In this document: positions 50,546-58,653 of the stretch, piece after piece
Numbering within the stretch: position 1 is the first letter of the stretch
Layout of the letters: each line of letters starts with the position of its first letter
Source of the DNA: Mesorhizobium sp. L-2-11
GTDB lineage: Bacteria > Pseudomonadota > Alphaproteobacteria > Rhizobiales > Rhizobiaceae
DNA: 64,000 nt
Assembly (NCBI RefSeq): GCF_016756595.1
Contig: NZ_AP023257.1
Location: forward strand, 6,464,001 to 6,528,000
Reading direction: 5' to 3'
Notes under the pieces: model-generated
Databases searched by the model: none
The model's input: only the letters and a program-made list of their open reading frames with translations
Told to the model about the DNA's origin: nothing
Program-made: the position numbers and the translations under genes

Positions 50546-50679
50546 TTCATTGATTCTGTATGTGTGCACGACAGTGGCAGATCGCCGATCGGTGGGCAGA
50601 GCGGTTCGCCTCTGAAAGTACTTCGTCGGCAGCGATGACAGGCTTGTCGGCTGGACAGCGTCGGTGGAGGTGAGACCGC

Positions 50680-51588
50680 ATGGTGGAGAGGCAGTCTGGT
50701 GCGCAGACGCGAGAGAGCTTGCGCCCAATGATCGCGTCCAGTGAACTCGCCTTCGCAATGGAGGCTCATGACGGCCTTTCGGCGGCGATTGCCGAGCGCG
50801 CTGGCTTCAAGGCGCTCTGGGCGTCCGGCCTCTCGATTTCATCCAGTCTCGGATATCGAGATGCGAACGAAGCTTCCTGGTCCCAACTCGTCGATGTCGT
50901 TGAGCGAATTTCCGACACGGTGGACATTCCAGTCCTCGTCGACGGGGACAGCGGGTTCGGGAACTTCAACAATGCCCGTTTGGTCGCCCGCAAGCTGCGC
51001 CAACACGGCGCGAGCGGCATATGTCTCGAGGACACGGCGTTCCCGAAAATGAACTCGTTCATCGGTGATCGGCACCCGTTGGCCGATATTCCCGAGTTCT
51101 GCGGCCGGCTTAAGGCGGTGAAGGATCAAGTGCCGGATGCGGAGTTCGTTCTGGTCGCCCGGATCGAGGCGCTCATCGCCGGCCGCGGAGAGGATGAGGC
51201 GCTGGCGCGAGCACAAGCCTACGCTGAGGCCGGCGCCGATGCTATTCTGATTCATTCCCGCAAGTCCAACGCTGAGCAGATTTTCGCCTTCACGCGCGCC
51301 TGGCAGAACCGCCTTCCGGTCGTGATCGTGCCTACGAAATATTACCGCACACCGGTCTCCGCGTATCGGGCGGCCGGAATCTCCACGGTCATCTGGGCGA
51401 ACCACAACATGCGCGCGGCGATATCGGCCATGCGCCAGGTCTGCGACCGCATCCTCTGCGAAGAAAGTACCGCCGGTATCGAGGACGAGGTGGCGACGCT
51501 CGACGAACTCTTCGATCTGCTCAATTACCAGGAACTCTCAGCGGCGGAAGAGAAGTATCTGCCGCAGACGGCGACCGGCGTGCGATAG
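50680..51588 (+). CDS. pepM: Phosphoenolpyruvate mutase
   Basis: Forms the C-P bond by converting PEP to phosphonopyruvate, the entry to phosphonate synthesis. 302 residues of the isocitrate-lyase/PEP-mutase superfamily. Seen: KALWASGLSISSSLGYRDAN, the Mg site VDGDSGFGNFNNARLV, and the mutase loop EDTAFPKMNSF (E117 to F127). The canonical loop is EDK-X5-NS: here the K is T but FPK and NS, which separate mutases from lyases, remain. GGAGG lies 9 bases before the ATG. First gene behind the NifA-type promoter. No phosphonopyruvate decarboxylase gene is found in the window. Confidence 0.92.
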   Translation: MVERQSGAQTRESLRPMIASSELAFAMEAHDGLSAAIAERAGFKALWASGLSISSSLGYRDANEASWSQLVDVVERISDTVDIPVLVDGDSGFGNFNNARLVARKLRQHGASGICLEDTAFPKMNSFIGDRHPLADIPEFCGRLKAVKDQVPDAEFVLVARIEALIAGRGEDEALARAQAYAEAGADAILIHSRKSNAEQIFAFTRAWQNRLPVVIVPTKYYRTPVSAYRAAGISTVIWANHNMRAAISAMRQVCDRILCEESTAGIEDEVATLDELFDLLNYQELSAAEEKYLPQTATGVR

Positions 51589-51635
51589 CAGGCCCAGCCC
51601 GTCTTTTGAAAAGCAAAACGAAAACGGGAGCGCAC

Positions 51636-52826
51636 ATGCTTGCGCATCGGACAAACCTGTTTGGCACATCGAGTACCGCCGCGGCGCGCGCTGCCGCAAA
51701 AGCGGCGGCCGATGCTGGCAAGGAGATCATCGATCTGACCGCCGGCGAGATCTGGAGCGAGCTTCCTCCCACGATTCGCGACGGCGCGATCGATGCCATC
51801 AATAAGGGCGTCAATCGCTACACCGATACGCTTGGCATGGTGGAGCTGCGCGAGGCACTGGCGCGGAAGATCTCCCTCGATACCGGACAGATCTGGAAGG
51901 CCGAGGAAGTTGCCGTGACGTCCGGAGCGAAGCAGGCCTTGTTCAATGCCGCAATGGTGCTGCTGAACCCGGGCGACGAGGTCATCATCCCGGCGCCTTA
52001 CTGGACAACGTTTCCGGCCCAGGCGCTAATCGCCGGCGGCACACCGGTCTTCGTCGACACCAAATCCAATGGTTACGTCCCGCGCCCCGAGCACATCAAG
52101 GACGCGGTCACTGAGCGCACGCGGGCGATCGTCATCAACACGCCCAGCAATCCGGCCGGTGCGGTTTACGATGTTGAGACCATGATGGCCATCGCTCAAT
52201 TGGCGGTCAGCTGCAACCTGTGGATCATTTTCGACGAGTGCTATGGCGACTTCGTGCATGGGGATCATACCCACCATCCGATCGTCTCGGTCGCTCCCGA
52301 AATTCGAGCACGCGCGCTGATCGTCAATTCCTTCAGCAAATCACTGGCATTGACCGGCTGGCGCATCGGTTATCTGGCGGGTCCAAAAGAGGTGATCAAT
52401 GCCGTCAAGGCCCTGCAATCGCACACTACCTCGAATCCAAACGTAATTGCCCAGCACGCGGTACTCGCCCATTTGCAAAGGGGCGGCTCGGACTATGAAA
52501 GCAAGCTGCGTTCACGCCTGACAAGCGCCAGACGGGCTGGCCTCGACGTGCTTTCTTCATTGATGCGTGTACTGGTCGCCAGGGCGCAAGGGGGTTTTTA
52601 TTTCTATCTCGACCTTTCCCATCTGCTGCGACCGGGATCGGAAGACTGCGCCTCAACGACAGCCGACGATATCGTGACGGCTCTGCTTGCCGAAGCTGGC
52701 GTCGCAGCTGTGTCGGGCACCGCGTTCGGTGACCCCGCCGGCCTGCGCCTGTCCTATGGAATTCCACCTGAAAAACTCGCGACCGGCCTGGCCCGGCTCG
52801 TCGAATTCCTCAACGCCTGGAAATGA
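51636..52826 (+). CDS. Class I aminotransferase, likely for phosphonopyruvate
   Basis: PLP aspartate-aminotransferase-like enzyme of 396 residues; ATG 51636 follows GGGAG. Seen: VTSGAKQALFNAAMVLL, APYWTTFPAQ, NTPSNPAGAVY, the PLP lysine in NSFSKSLALTGWRIGYL (about residue 240). It is 47 bases after pepM. With no decarboxylase around, transamination of phosphonopyruvate to phosphonoalanine would be the simplest way to pull the unfavourable mutase equilibrium; that substrate is inferred. Confidence 0.88.
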   Translation: MLAHRTNLFGTSSTAAARAAAKAAADAGKEIIDLTAGEIWSELPPTIRDGAIDAINKGVNRYTDTLGMVELREALARKISLDTGQIWKAEEVAVTSGAKQALFNAAMVLLNPGDEVIIPAPYWTTFPAQALIAGGTPVFVDTKSNGYVPRPEHIKDAVTERTRAIVINTPSNPAGAVYDVETMMAIAQLAVSCNLWIIFDECYGDFVHGDHTHHPIVSVAPEIRARALIVNSFSKSLALTGWRIGYLAGPKEVINAVKALQSHTTSNPNVIAQHAVLAHLQRGGSDYESKLRSRLTSARRAGLDVLSSLMRVLVARAQGGFYFYLDLSHLLRPGSEDCASTTADDIVTALLAEAGVAAVSGTAFGDPAGLRLSYGIPPEKLATGLARLVEFLNAWK

Positions 52827-52856
52827 CACCGCAACAAAACGAAAGAGGTGAATGAG

Positions 52857-53675
52857 ATGCCTCCCGCTGCTCCCAGGAAAGCCGTCATTCTCGCTGCCGG
52901 CTTCGGCTCCCGCCTGCGTCCGCTGACCGATCTGTGTCCCAAGCCCCTCGTCGAAGTCAACGGCACACCGATACTTCACAATGCACTGTGGAACCTTCAG
53001 ACGGTGGGAGTTGAAGAGGTGACGATTGTTGTCGGCTATCGCAAGGATGCCATTCGCCATGCCTGTGGCGAACGCTTCGGCAGAGTTGAAATCAACTATG
53101 TCGAGTCCTCGGTCTTCGACAAGACAGGGAGCGCGTACTCGCTCTGGCTGGCACGCGACACGCTTCTTTCCGGCGACTGTTATCTCCTCGAAGGTGACGT
53201 CTTCTTCGAAGAAGATGCACTGCGCCACCTGATCAGGGTCGAGGCGCCCAATGCCGCTGCGGTCGCGCCCTTCGATCCATCCATGGAAGGATCCGCGGCC
53301 GTCCTTTCCAGCGACGGCTTCATATCCGAAGTCCGGTTGAAGCAGACGGCGGCAAATCTGGCATCAGGCACCCCGGTGCTCTTCAAGATGATGAACCTCA
53401 TCCGGTTCTCTGGCGCCGAACTCCAAACGGTGATCGTCCCGGTCCTCCACGACCTGATCGGCTCGGGCGCAATCAAAGCCTATACCGAGGAGCTGCTCGC
53501 GCATCTCATCGAGCAGCGCGGACTGCAACTCGCCGCGGCGCGATGTGACGATTTGCGATGGTACGAGATCGACAGTGAACAGGACCTGCGGGTAGCGGAA
53601 AGGATTTTCGCCTTCGAGCGACCTCACAGACATAGTGCCGACGCGCCGGCCGCCGTGGCGGGGGTAGGAGGATGA
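52857..53675 (+). CDS. Sugar/alcohol-phosphate-type nucleotidyltransferase, likely CTP:phosphonate cytidylyltransferase
   Basis: A 272-residue NTP transferase with the signature LAAGFGSRLRPLTDLCPKPLVEVNG (in part; about residues 12-36), VVGYRKDAI, metal site LLEGDVFFEEDAL and a C-terminal WYEIDSEQDL. It resembles LicC/PntC-type cytidylyltransferases that activate phosphocholine or aminoethylphosphonate as CMP derivatives. The ATG at 52857 follows AGGTG; a GTG at 52848 is possible. Overlaps the next gene, a CDP-alcohol phosphatidyltransferase, by 4 bases, so the two probably act in sequence. Confidence 0.85.
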   Translation: MPPAAPRKAVILAAGFGSRLRPLTDLCPKPLVEVNGTPILHNALWNLQTVGVEEVTIVVGYRKDAIRHACGERFGRVEINYVESSVFDKTGSAYSLWLARDTLLSGDCYLLEGDVFFEEDALRHLIRVEAPNAAAVAPFDPSMEGSAAVLSSDGFISEVRLKQTAANLASGTPVLFKMMNLIRFSGAELQTVIVPVLHDLIGSGAIKAYTEELLAHLIEQRGLQLAAARCDDLRWYEIDSEQDLRVAERIFAFERPHRHSADAPAAVAGVGG

Positions 53676-54271
53676 TCCGCTATCTGTTCGACGCTGCAAA
53701 TGCCATTACAGCCCTTGGGCTGATATTGGCCACCACGGCGATCTACTTTGCTTTGATCGGGCGCTTCGAGATTGGCATCTGTTTCGGCTTGTGGGCTCTT
53801 TTGGCAGATGATGCCGACGGCATGGTCGCGAAGAGTTCCCCGAACCGGTCCGCTTTGATGGCACAGCTGGGTGGCGCGTTGGACGGGCTGCTTGATTTGG
53901 TCTACGCAGCCGTCTTTCCAGCGGTTCTGATTTTGTCCTTCAACGCGTTCTCCGTTCTCGCATTGTTGGCTGCCAACTGCCTCATCCTGTCAGGGGCTCT
54001 GCGCCTCAGCTATTTTTCGACGTTCGGACTGGACGCTGACGGATTCGGCAGAGGATTGCCGTTGAACAATAATCTCTTCGTGTTGGCGTTCCTCTTCGTC
54101 GCCGACCATCACTTGCCGGTGCAAGGCCTTGGCAACCTATTGATCGGTGCAGGGTTTGTGCTGTCGGTCCTGCATCTTTCAAACTTCAAATTTCCAGGTA
54201 CCGGCAGTGCGTTGCGCTTGGGTAACCTTACACTCGCCGCAGCCGGATCTGTCGCCTTACTCACAAAGTGA
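53672..54271 (+). CDS. CDP-alcohol phosphatidyltransferase family membrane enzyme
   Basis: A 199-residue integral membrane protein with about five hydrophobic segments. The family signature is seen as LLADDADGMVAK then GGALDGLLDLV, i.e. D-X2-D-G-X2-A-K ... G-X3-D-X3-D; the usual arginine is lysine and the spacing between the halves is about four residues longer. Such enzymes move a phospho- (here perhaps phosphono-) group from CDP-alcohol to a lipid or polyol at the inner membrane. Coupled to the cytidylyltransferase gene. Confidence 0.85.
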   Translation: MIRYLFDAANAITALGLILATTAIYFALIGRFEIGICFGLWALLADDADGMVAKSSPNRSALMAQLGGALDGLLDLVYAAVFPAVLILSFNAFSVLALLAANCLILSGALRLSYFSTFGLDADGFGRGLPLNNNLFVLAFLFVADHHLPVQGLGNLLIGAGFVLSVLHLSNFKFPGTGSALRLGNLTLAAAGSVALLTK

Positions 54272-54301
54272 ATCAGTTTGCAGCTATAGGGAAGAGAATA
54301 C

Positions 54302-55216
54302 ATGGAAAACTCTTTCGAGGCCGAAACTCGCACCGTCTTTGATCGCTACCAGCGCCAGCAGGAGAATGACGACCACATATTCGACAGGTTGGTCTCTCTG
54401 ATCGAGGAGGAATATTTCGGCTTGCCTACCGGTAGCTTCCGCGGTCTTGATGTCCTGGACGCGGGCTGCGGCTCCAACGCGAATGCGTCCTATGCGTTTC
54501 TCGACAAGGGGGCACGAAACGTTGTTTCGCTTGAATTGAGCAATGATTGGATGGATTGCGCGCGCAAACGCCTCAGCCGATTTGGGCCGCGCTCGGAACT
54601 GGTCGCGGGCAGTGTGCTCGATCTGCCGTTTGACGACTTCAGTTTCGATTTTGTCCATTGCGCAGGGGTTTTGCCGCACACCAGCAATCCGAAAAAAGGC
54701 TTTGAAGAGCTTGCCCGTGTAACCCGCCCCGGCGGCAGCTTCTTTTTGACGATTATGGGCACCGCCAACGGCGTCATATACCGATGCATCAATCACTTGC
54801 GAGAACTCTACCAAAGCGACGAACAATTCCGCAGTTCCATTGACAATCTGGATGCATCCACCGCACGCGAAGCCATTAACTGGCTGTTGCGAATAAAGGA
54901 CGGCGAAGAGAAAGAATATATACCTGGCGAAAACGAATTCTTTCGGAGTCTTTTTGATGATGATTTGTTCGTGACGATCCGGGATCGTTTCCAGGCGCCG
55001 ACCTATCACGGGTTCGCATTCACAGAGGTGCAAATCCGAGGCTGGTATGGCGAGTGCGGCTTCGAGAAGATCCGCAGGATCTCAAGGTATACAAAAAATT
55101 TCCATAATCTTCGGCGCTTTCTCGCTCCGATGTACCGTCATTATGACCACCCGCTGGCCCGCTTCTGGTTCGGCGATGGCTGCATCCAGATGATCGGCGA
55201 CAAGCCGAGCACGTAG
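54302..55216 (+). CDS. Class I SAM-dependent methyltransferase
   Basis: A 304-residue methyltransferase: SAM motif I LDVLDAGCGSNANAS (about residues 50-64), acidic LELSNDW, motif II/III VLDLPFDDFSFDFVHCAGVLPH, and ARVTRPGGSFFLTIMG. N- or O-methylation of the phosphonate or its lipid is plausible but not shown. It is 30 bases after the phosphatidyltransferase and 32 before the next gene. Confidence 0.88.
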   Translation: MENSFEAETRTVFDRYQRQQENDDHIFDRLVSLIEEEYFGLPTGSFRGLDVLDAGCGSNANASYAFLDKGARNVVSLELSNDWMDCARKRLSRFGPRSELVAGSVLDLPFDDFSFDFVHCAGVLPHTSNPKKGFEELARVTRPGGSFFLTIMGTANGVIYRCINHLRELYQSDEQFRSSIDNLDASTAREAINWLLRIKDGEEKEYIPGENEFFRSLFDDDLFVTIRDRFQAPTYHGFAFTEVQIRGWYGECGFEKIRRISRYTKNFHNLRRFLAPMYRHYDHPLARFWFGDGCIQMIGDKPST

Positions 55217-55248
55217 TTGGCGTTATTCGTGCCAAGAGAGCGACCCCG

Positions 55249-57141
55249 ATGTGCGGAATCTTTGGGATAGTCCTCAAAAACGAGGGAACACCCGTTTGTG
55301 CTGAGGCCGTTGAGCGTTGCGCTGAGGCTCTCGCTCATCGCGGGCCTGATGCCAGCGGCCTATACATTGATCAATCGGTCGCATTCGCGCATCGACGGCT
55401 GTCGATTGTCGACGCTCATTCTCGCGCCAATCAGCCCTATCGCGATGACAATACCGGAGTGGTGGTGACGTACAACGGCGAGATATTCAACTATCGGGAA
55501 ATTAGAGCTGAATTGAGGGATATGGGTTTTTCCTTTTCGACGGTGTCCGACACCGAGGTTCTAATTCTTAGCTATATTGCTTGGGGAAAGTCATTCTTAA
55601 ACCGCCTTGACGGGATGTTTGCCTTCGCGCTTTTCGATCCCCGGAACTCGCTTGCTCTCATCGCCCGAGATCGTTTGGGGGTAAAACCCCTTTACTACAC
55701 GATCTGCGATCTTGGCCTTCTCTTTGCATCGCAGCCGAACGCTCTCATTCGCTGGCCGGGCGTGATACGCGGACCCGACATCATCGGCGCGCTCAGTTTT
55801 CTTTCCTATCGCGCGGTTGTCGGCGCCAGGACGCTGTTTGCCGGGATTTCCAAGTTAGAGCCCGGCCATCTCCTCGAAATAACAAACGGGCGACACACGT
55901 CGGAGCGTTGGTGGAATCTGTCCGAGCGCATTTCGCGATCGAAGCCGGACTATTCCGACATAAGGAGACTATTTGGAAGCGCCGTCGAACGTCAGCTGGT
56001 GTCTGACGTACCGGTCGCCGCATTGTTGTCCGGTGGACTTGACTCGAGCATCCTGGCCTATGAGGCATCCGCTCGCTCACAAATCCGTCCGATCTGCTAT
56101 ACCGGCAAGGTCGAGACCGCCGATTATGACGAGACGGCCTATGCGATGGAGGTCGCCGCTGAGTTCGGGCTCATTCACCGGGTCGTTCCAATCGGAGAAC
56201 CTTCCGACATCAACGCTGTGTCAGAGCTGGTTCGCCTGCGCGGACATCCACTTGGGATGCATAACGAAATCGCCATGTTTACGCTCGCAAAGGCGATTTC
56301 GAAGGAGCATAAGGTCGTCCTCACCGGCGAGGGTGCCGATGAGATTTTTGCTGGCTACAGCCGATTGTTCCGTACGCCGTATGATTACAATCGAAGCAAG
56401 ATCATCGCCGCATTACCACCTGCTCTTGCGCAGATCGCACGCCGACGCCTCGGACTCGGCGTCCATTGCAGTCAGCTGCAGTTCTTCCTGGAGCGCTACA
56501 GCTACTTCCCGACCGATGAAATCCGCTCGCTTGCTATCGATGGCCGGATACGAAGGGAGCACGAGATGGCTCTGTTCGATCACTTCTCGACTCAATTTGC
56601 AGAGGCCGGCGGAGATTTCTTTAGCAAGATCTCATATGTTCTCGTCTCTACGCATTTGCCCGCATTGCTGGAAATGGTTGACAACACCACAATGGCAGCT
56701 GGGCTTGAAGCTCGCGTTCCTTATACCGATCACCAGCTCGTTACCGCCGCAATGGCGATGCCCGGCTCACAGCGGTTGAGGTGGAGGTCTCCAATCGCTT
56801 CGGTCCAGGCACTGTGGCATCCGGTTGCTTCCTTCAGCGAACGTCTCGACGTCTCAAAATATCCCTTGCGAAGGGAATACCGGAGCGTCTTGCCCAGATC
56901 TGTTCTATCTCGCAAAAAGATGGGATTTCCACTGCCACTGGGTCAGTGGGCCGTTGGCGAGGGAGCAACGGAATATCGAAGGCTGCTGTTTGATAAGGAC
57001 TCTCCACTGGGAGATTTGTTCGATCCTGCTGCTTTGCGGCGTTGGTTCGAGGCCGGACGACGAAATCCTTCAGACTCGTTTGGTCGGAAGTGCTGGCTAT
57101 TGGCCAACCTTGGGATATTCTTCAAAGAGGTATTCTCATGA
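55249..57141 (+). CDS. Asparagine-synthetase-like glutamine-dependent amidotransferase
   Basis: A 630-residue AsnB-type protein. The N-terminal glutaminase begins MCGIFGIV with Cys2 as nucleophile, followed by HRGPDASG, LSIVD and YNGEIFNYREIR. The synthetase domain has the ATP loop LLSGGLDSSIL (about residue 260), GEGADEIFAGY (about 362) and the C-terminal RKKMGFPLPLGQW. In natural-product clusters such enzymes make amides on pathway intermediates, so it may amidate a phosphonate carboxylate; plain asparagine synthesis is possible too. Last gene of the run, followed by a hairpin. Confidence 0.9.
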   Translation: MCGIFGIVLKNEGTPVCAEAVERCAEALAHRGPDASGLYIDQSVAFAHRRLSIVDAHSRANQPYRDDNTGVVVTYNGEIFNYREIRAELRDMGFSFSTVSDTEVLILSYIAWGKSFLNRLDGMFAFALFDPRNSLALIARDRLGVKPLYYTICDLGLLFASQPNALIRWPGVIRGPDIIGALSFLSYRAVVGARTLFAGISKLEPGHLLEITNGRHTSERWWNLSERISRSKPDYSDIRRLFGSAVERQLVSDVPVAALLSGGLDSSILAYEASARSQIRPICYTGKVETADYDETAYAMEVAAEFGLIHRVVPIGEPSDINAVSELVRLRGHPLGMHNEIAMFTLAKAISKEHKVVLTGEGADEIFAGYSRLFRTPYDYNRSKIIAALPPALAQIARRRLGLGVHCSQLQFFLERYSYFPTDEIRSLAIDGRIRREHEMALFDHFSTQFAEAGGDFFSKISYVLVSTHLPALLEMVDNTTMAAGLEARVPYTDHQLVTAAMAMPGSQRLRWRSPIASVQALWHPVASFSERLDVSKYPLRREYRSVLPRSVLSRKKMGFPLPLGQWAVGEGATEYRRLLFDKDSPLGDLFDPAALRRWFEAGRRNPSDSFGRKCWLLANLGIFFKEVFS

Positions 57142-57152
57142 CGAATATCCGA

Positions 57153-57181
57153 GCCCGCAGGCGGTCGCTTGCGGGCATTTT
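57153..57181. terminator. Hairpin between convergent genes
   Basis: GCCCGCA (57153-57159) pairs with TGCGGGC (57170-57176) across a 10-base loop, and ATTTTA follows. It lies between the asparagine-synthetase-like gene and the convergent hydrolase gene, suiting a rho-independent terminator for the phosphonate operon. Confidence 0.6.
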
Positions 57182-58487
57182 ACAGAAGCCCCTTTGCCGA
57201 AAACGGGGCGTCGGACAATCCCAAGATCTGAGCAATGGTTGGCGTGAACTCTTCAGCGGAGCCCCAGGCAATATTGCAAGGTTCCATTCCAGGGATGCTC
57301 AACAGGCATATCCGATCGTCCTCCGCGCTGCCCGGTCGGAAACCGTGGGTGGACAAGTATCGAGGTCTGCCCGTCGGGCCAGCTTCTTGCGCGTCTCCAA
57401 CGGTCTCCTCGAAGGAGTGTCCAGGAGGTGCGACATAGGTCGCTATGCAATCGCGTTCATTTACCGGAACATGGTCGCTCGACCACGGCTCCACTTGGAA
57501 GCGCGCCAACAGTCCGTCTGCGATTCTGCGGTCATGAGCTCCGTCAACCAGGACATGGAGCGTCGCTCCTTCACTTTCCCAAAGCAAGTCAGGGATGATC
57601 GCATCCGGATAAATGGTTGTGTGGACGGCGCTATGTCCATGGTCACTTGCGACTACGATCGCGTAATCGTCTTCCCGCCCGACTCGCCTCAGTCCTTCGA
57701 TGAGAGCGCCAATCATCATGTCGGCCGCGGCGATAGACCAATGTGCCGCCTCGCTTTCGTATCCGAACTGATGCTGAATCGAATCCGTCATGTCGATCTC
57801 GGTCAAAATGAGATCAGGCGGGTTCTCCGAGCAAGCCAGCGCCCCTGCAGCCCCGATCATGAGATGATCCGCGGCCAGGCCCGCAACGAGAGGAGTGCTC
57901 GCAACGGTGTCACTACTGGACGGGAAGCCGAAGAGATCGAACACGCCGGCGGCTCGCAACCGTCCATTTGGATCTTTGATCATGCGCGAGCGAGCGATGC
58001 GGTTTTCGGGCAGGCTCTTAAATGACCGGCTTCCCTGGAGAAACCCTCGTTCCCACCAGGCCGGCACGAAGACATCGCAATCGGCTGGGTCGATCAACCC
58101 AGCGCCGATGGACGCGACATCAAGCCCGCTATTTTTGGCAAGCTTTGCAATGGTCGGAACCCGCAGATCAGACGCGTCGGCGCAGACAAACGAGCCATCT
58201 CGCACAATGTGGTTTCCGTAGATCCCGTTCGCTTGAGGCGCCGCGCCGGTTAGCATGCTTGCGCGCCCCGGCATCGACGTTCCCGGCACCGTTGAGCGCA
58301 GGCGAGTGATGGACAGACCGTCTCCTGCCAAACGAAGAAGCGTCGGCAACCGATGTTTGTGCTTTTCGAAATAGTCCGCGCTTACGCCGTCCATGAGGAT
58401 CAGAATCGCTTTCGTAGGAGCGCGCGGCTTTATCGAGGCAGGCGTCTGAAAACGAGCGGTAGGCCTGGATGGATTGGTGTAGGTCAT
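57180..58487 (-). CDS. Alkaline-phosphatase-superfamily hydrolase (phosphodiesterase/phosphonoacetate-hydrolase type)
   Basis: A 435-residue protein without an obvious signal peptide. Metal and nucleophile marks of the NPP/PhnA type: ILILMDGVSADY near residue 32, PGTSMPGRASMLTGAAPQANGIYGN (split nucleophile region, about 66-90), LTEIDMTDSIQHQFG and VASDHGHSAVH. Phosphonoacetate hydrolases share this layout. It is convergent to the phosphonate operon and divergent from the fusion gene at 58.65 kb. It may hydrolyse a phosphonate or phosphodiester linked to the product; the substrate is unknown. Confidence 0.82.
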   Translation of the reverse strand: MTYTNPSRPTARFQTPASIKPRAPTKAILILMDGVSADYFEKHKHRLPTLLRLAGDGLSITRLRSTVPGTSMPGRASMLTGAAPQANGIYGNHIVRDGSFVCADASDLRVPTIAKLAKNSGLDVASIGAGLIDPADCDVFVPAWWERGFLQGSRSFKSLPENRIARSRMIKDPNGRLRAAGVFDLFGFPSSSDTVASTPLVAGLAADHLMIGAAGALACSENPPDLILTEIDMTDSIQHQFGYESEAAHWSIAAADMMIGALIEGLRRVGREDDYAIVVASDHGHSAVHTTIYPDAIIPDLLWESEGATLHVLVDGAHDRRIADGLLARFQVEPWSSDHVPVNERDCIATYVAPPGHSFEETVGDAQEAGPTGRPRYLSTHGFRPGSAEDDRICLLSIPGMEPCNIAWGSAEEFTPTIAQILGLSDAPFSAKGLL

Positions 58488-58653
58488 GTTGCACCTGGAA
58501 GAGACCGATCGAAACCAAAGCCCCCTATAGGCTTCGGATGACGCCGGTATGAACGCATCACGGGATACTTCGAGCGCCAGTGGGTCGTTTTGATTTTGGG
58601 AATGGGCGCTTCTACGCGCTCTTTTTGTTTCCTTCAGAAGAAAGGAGTCCGAG

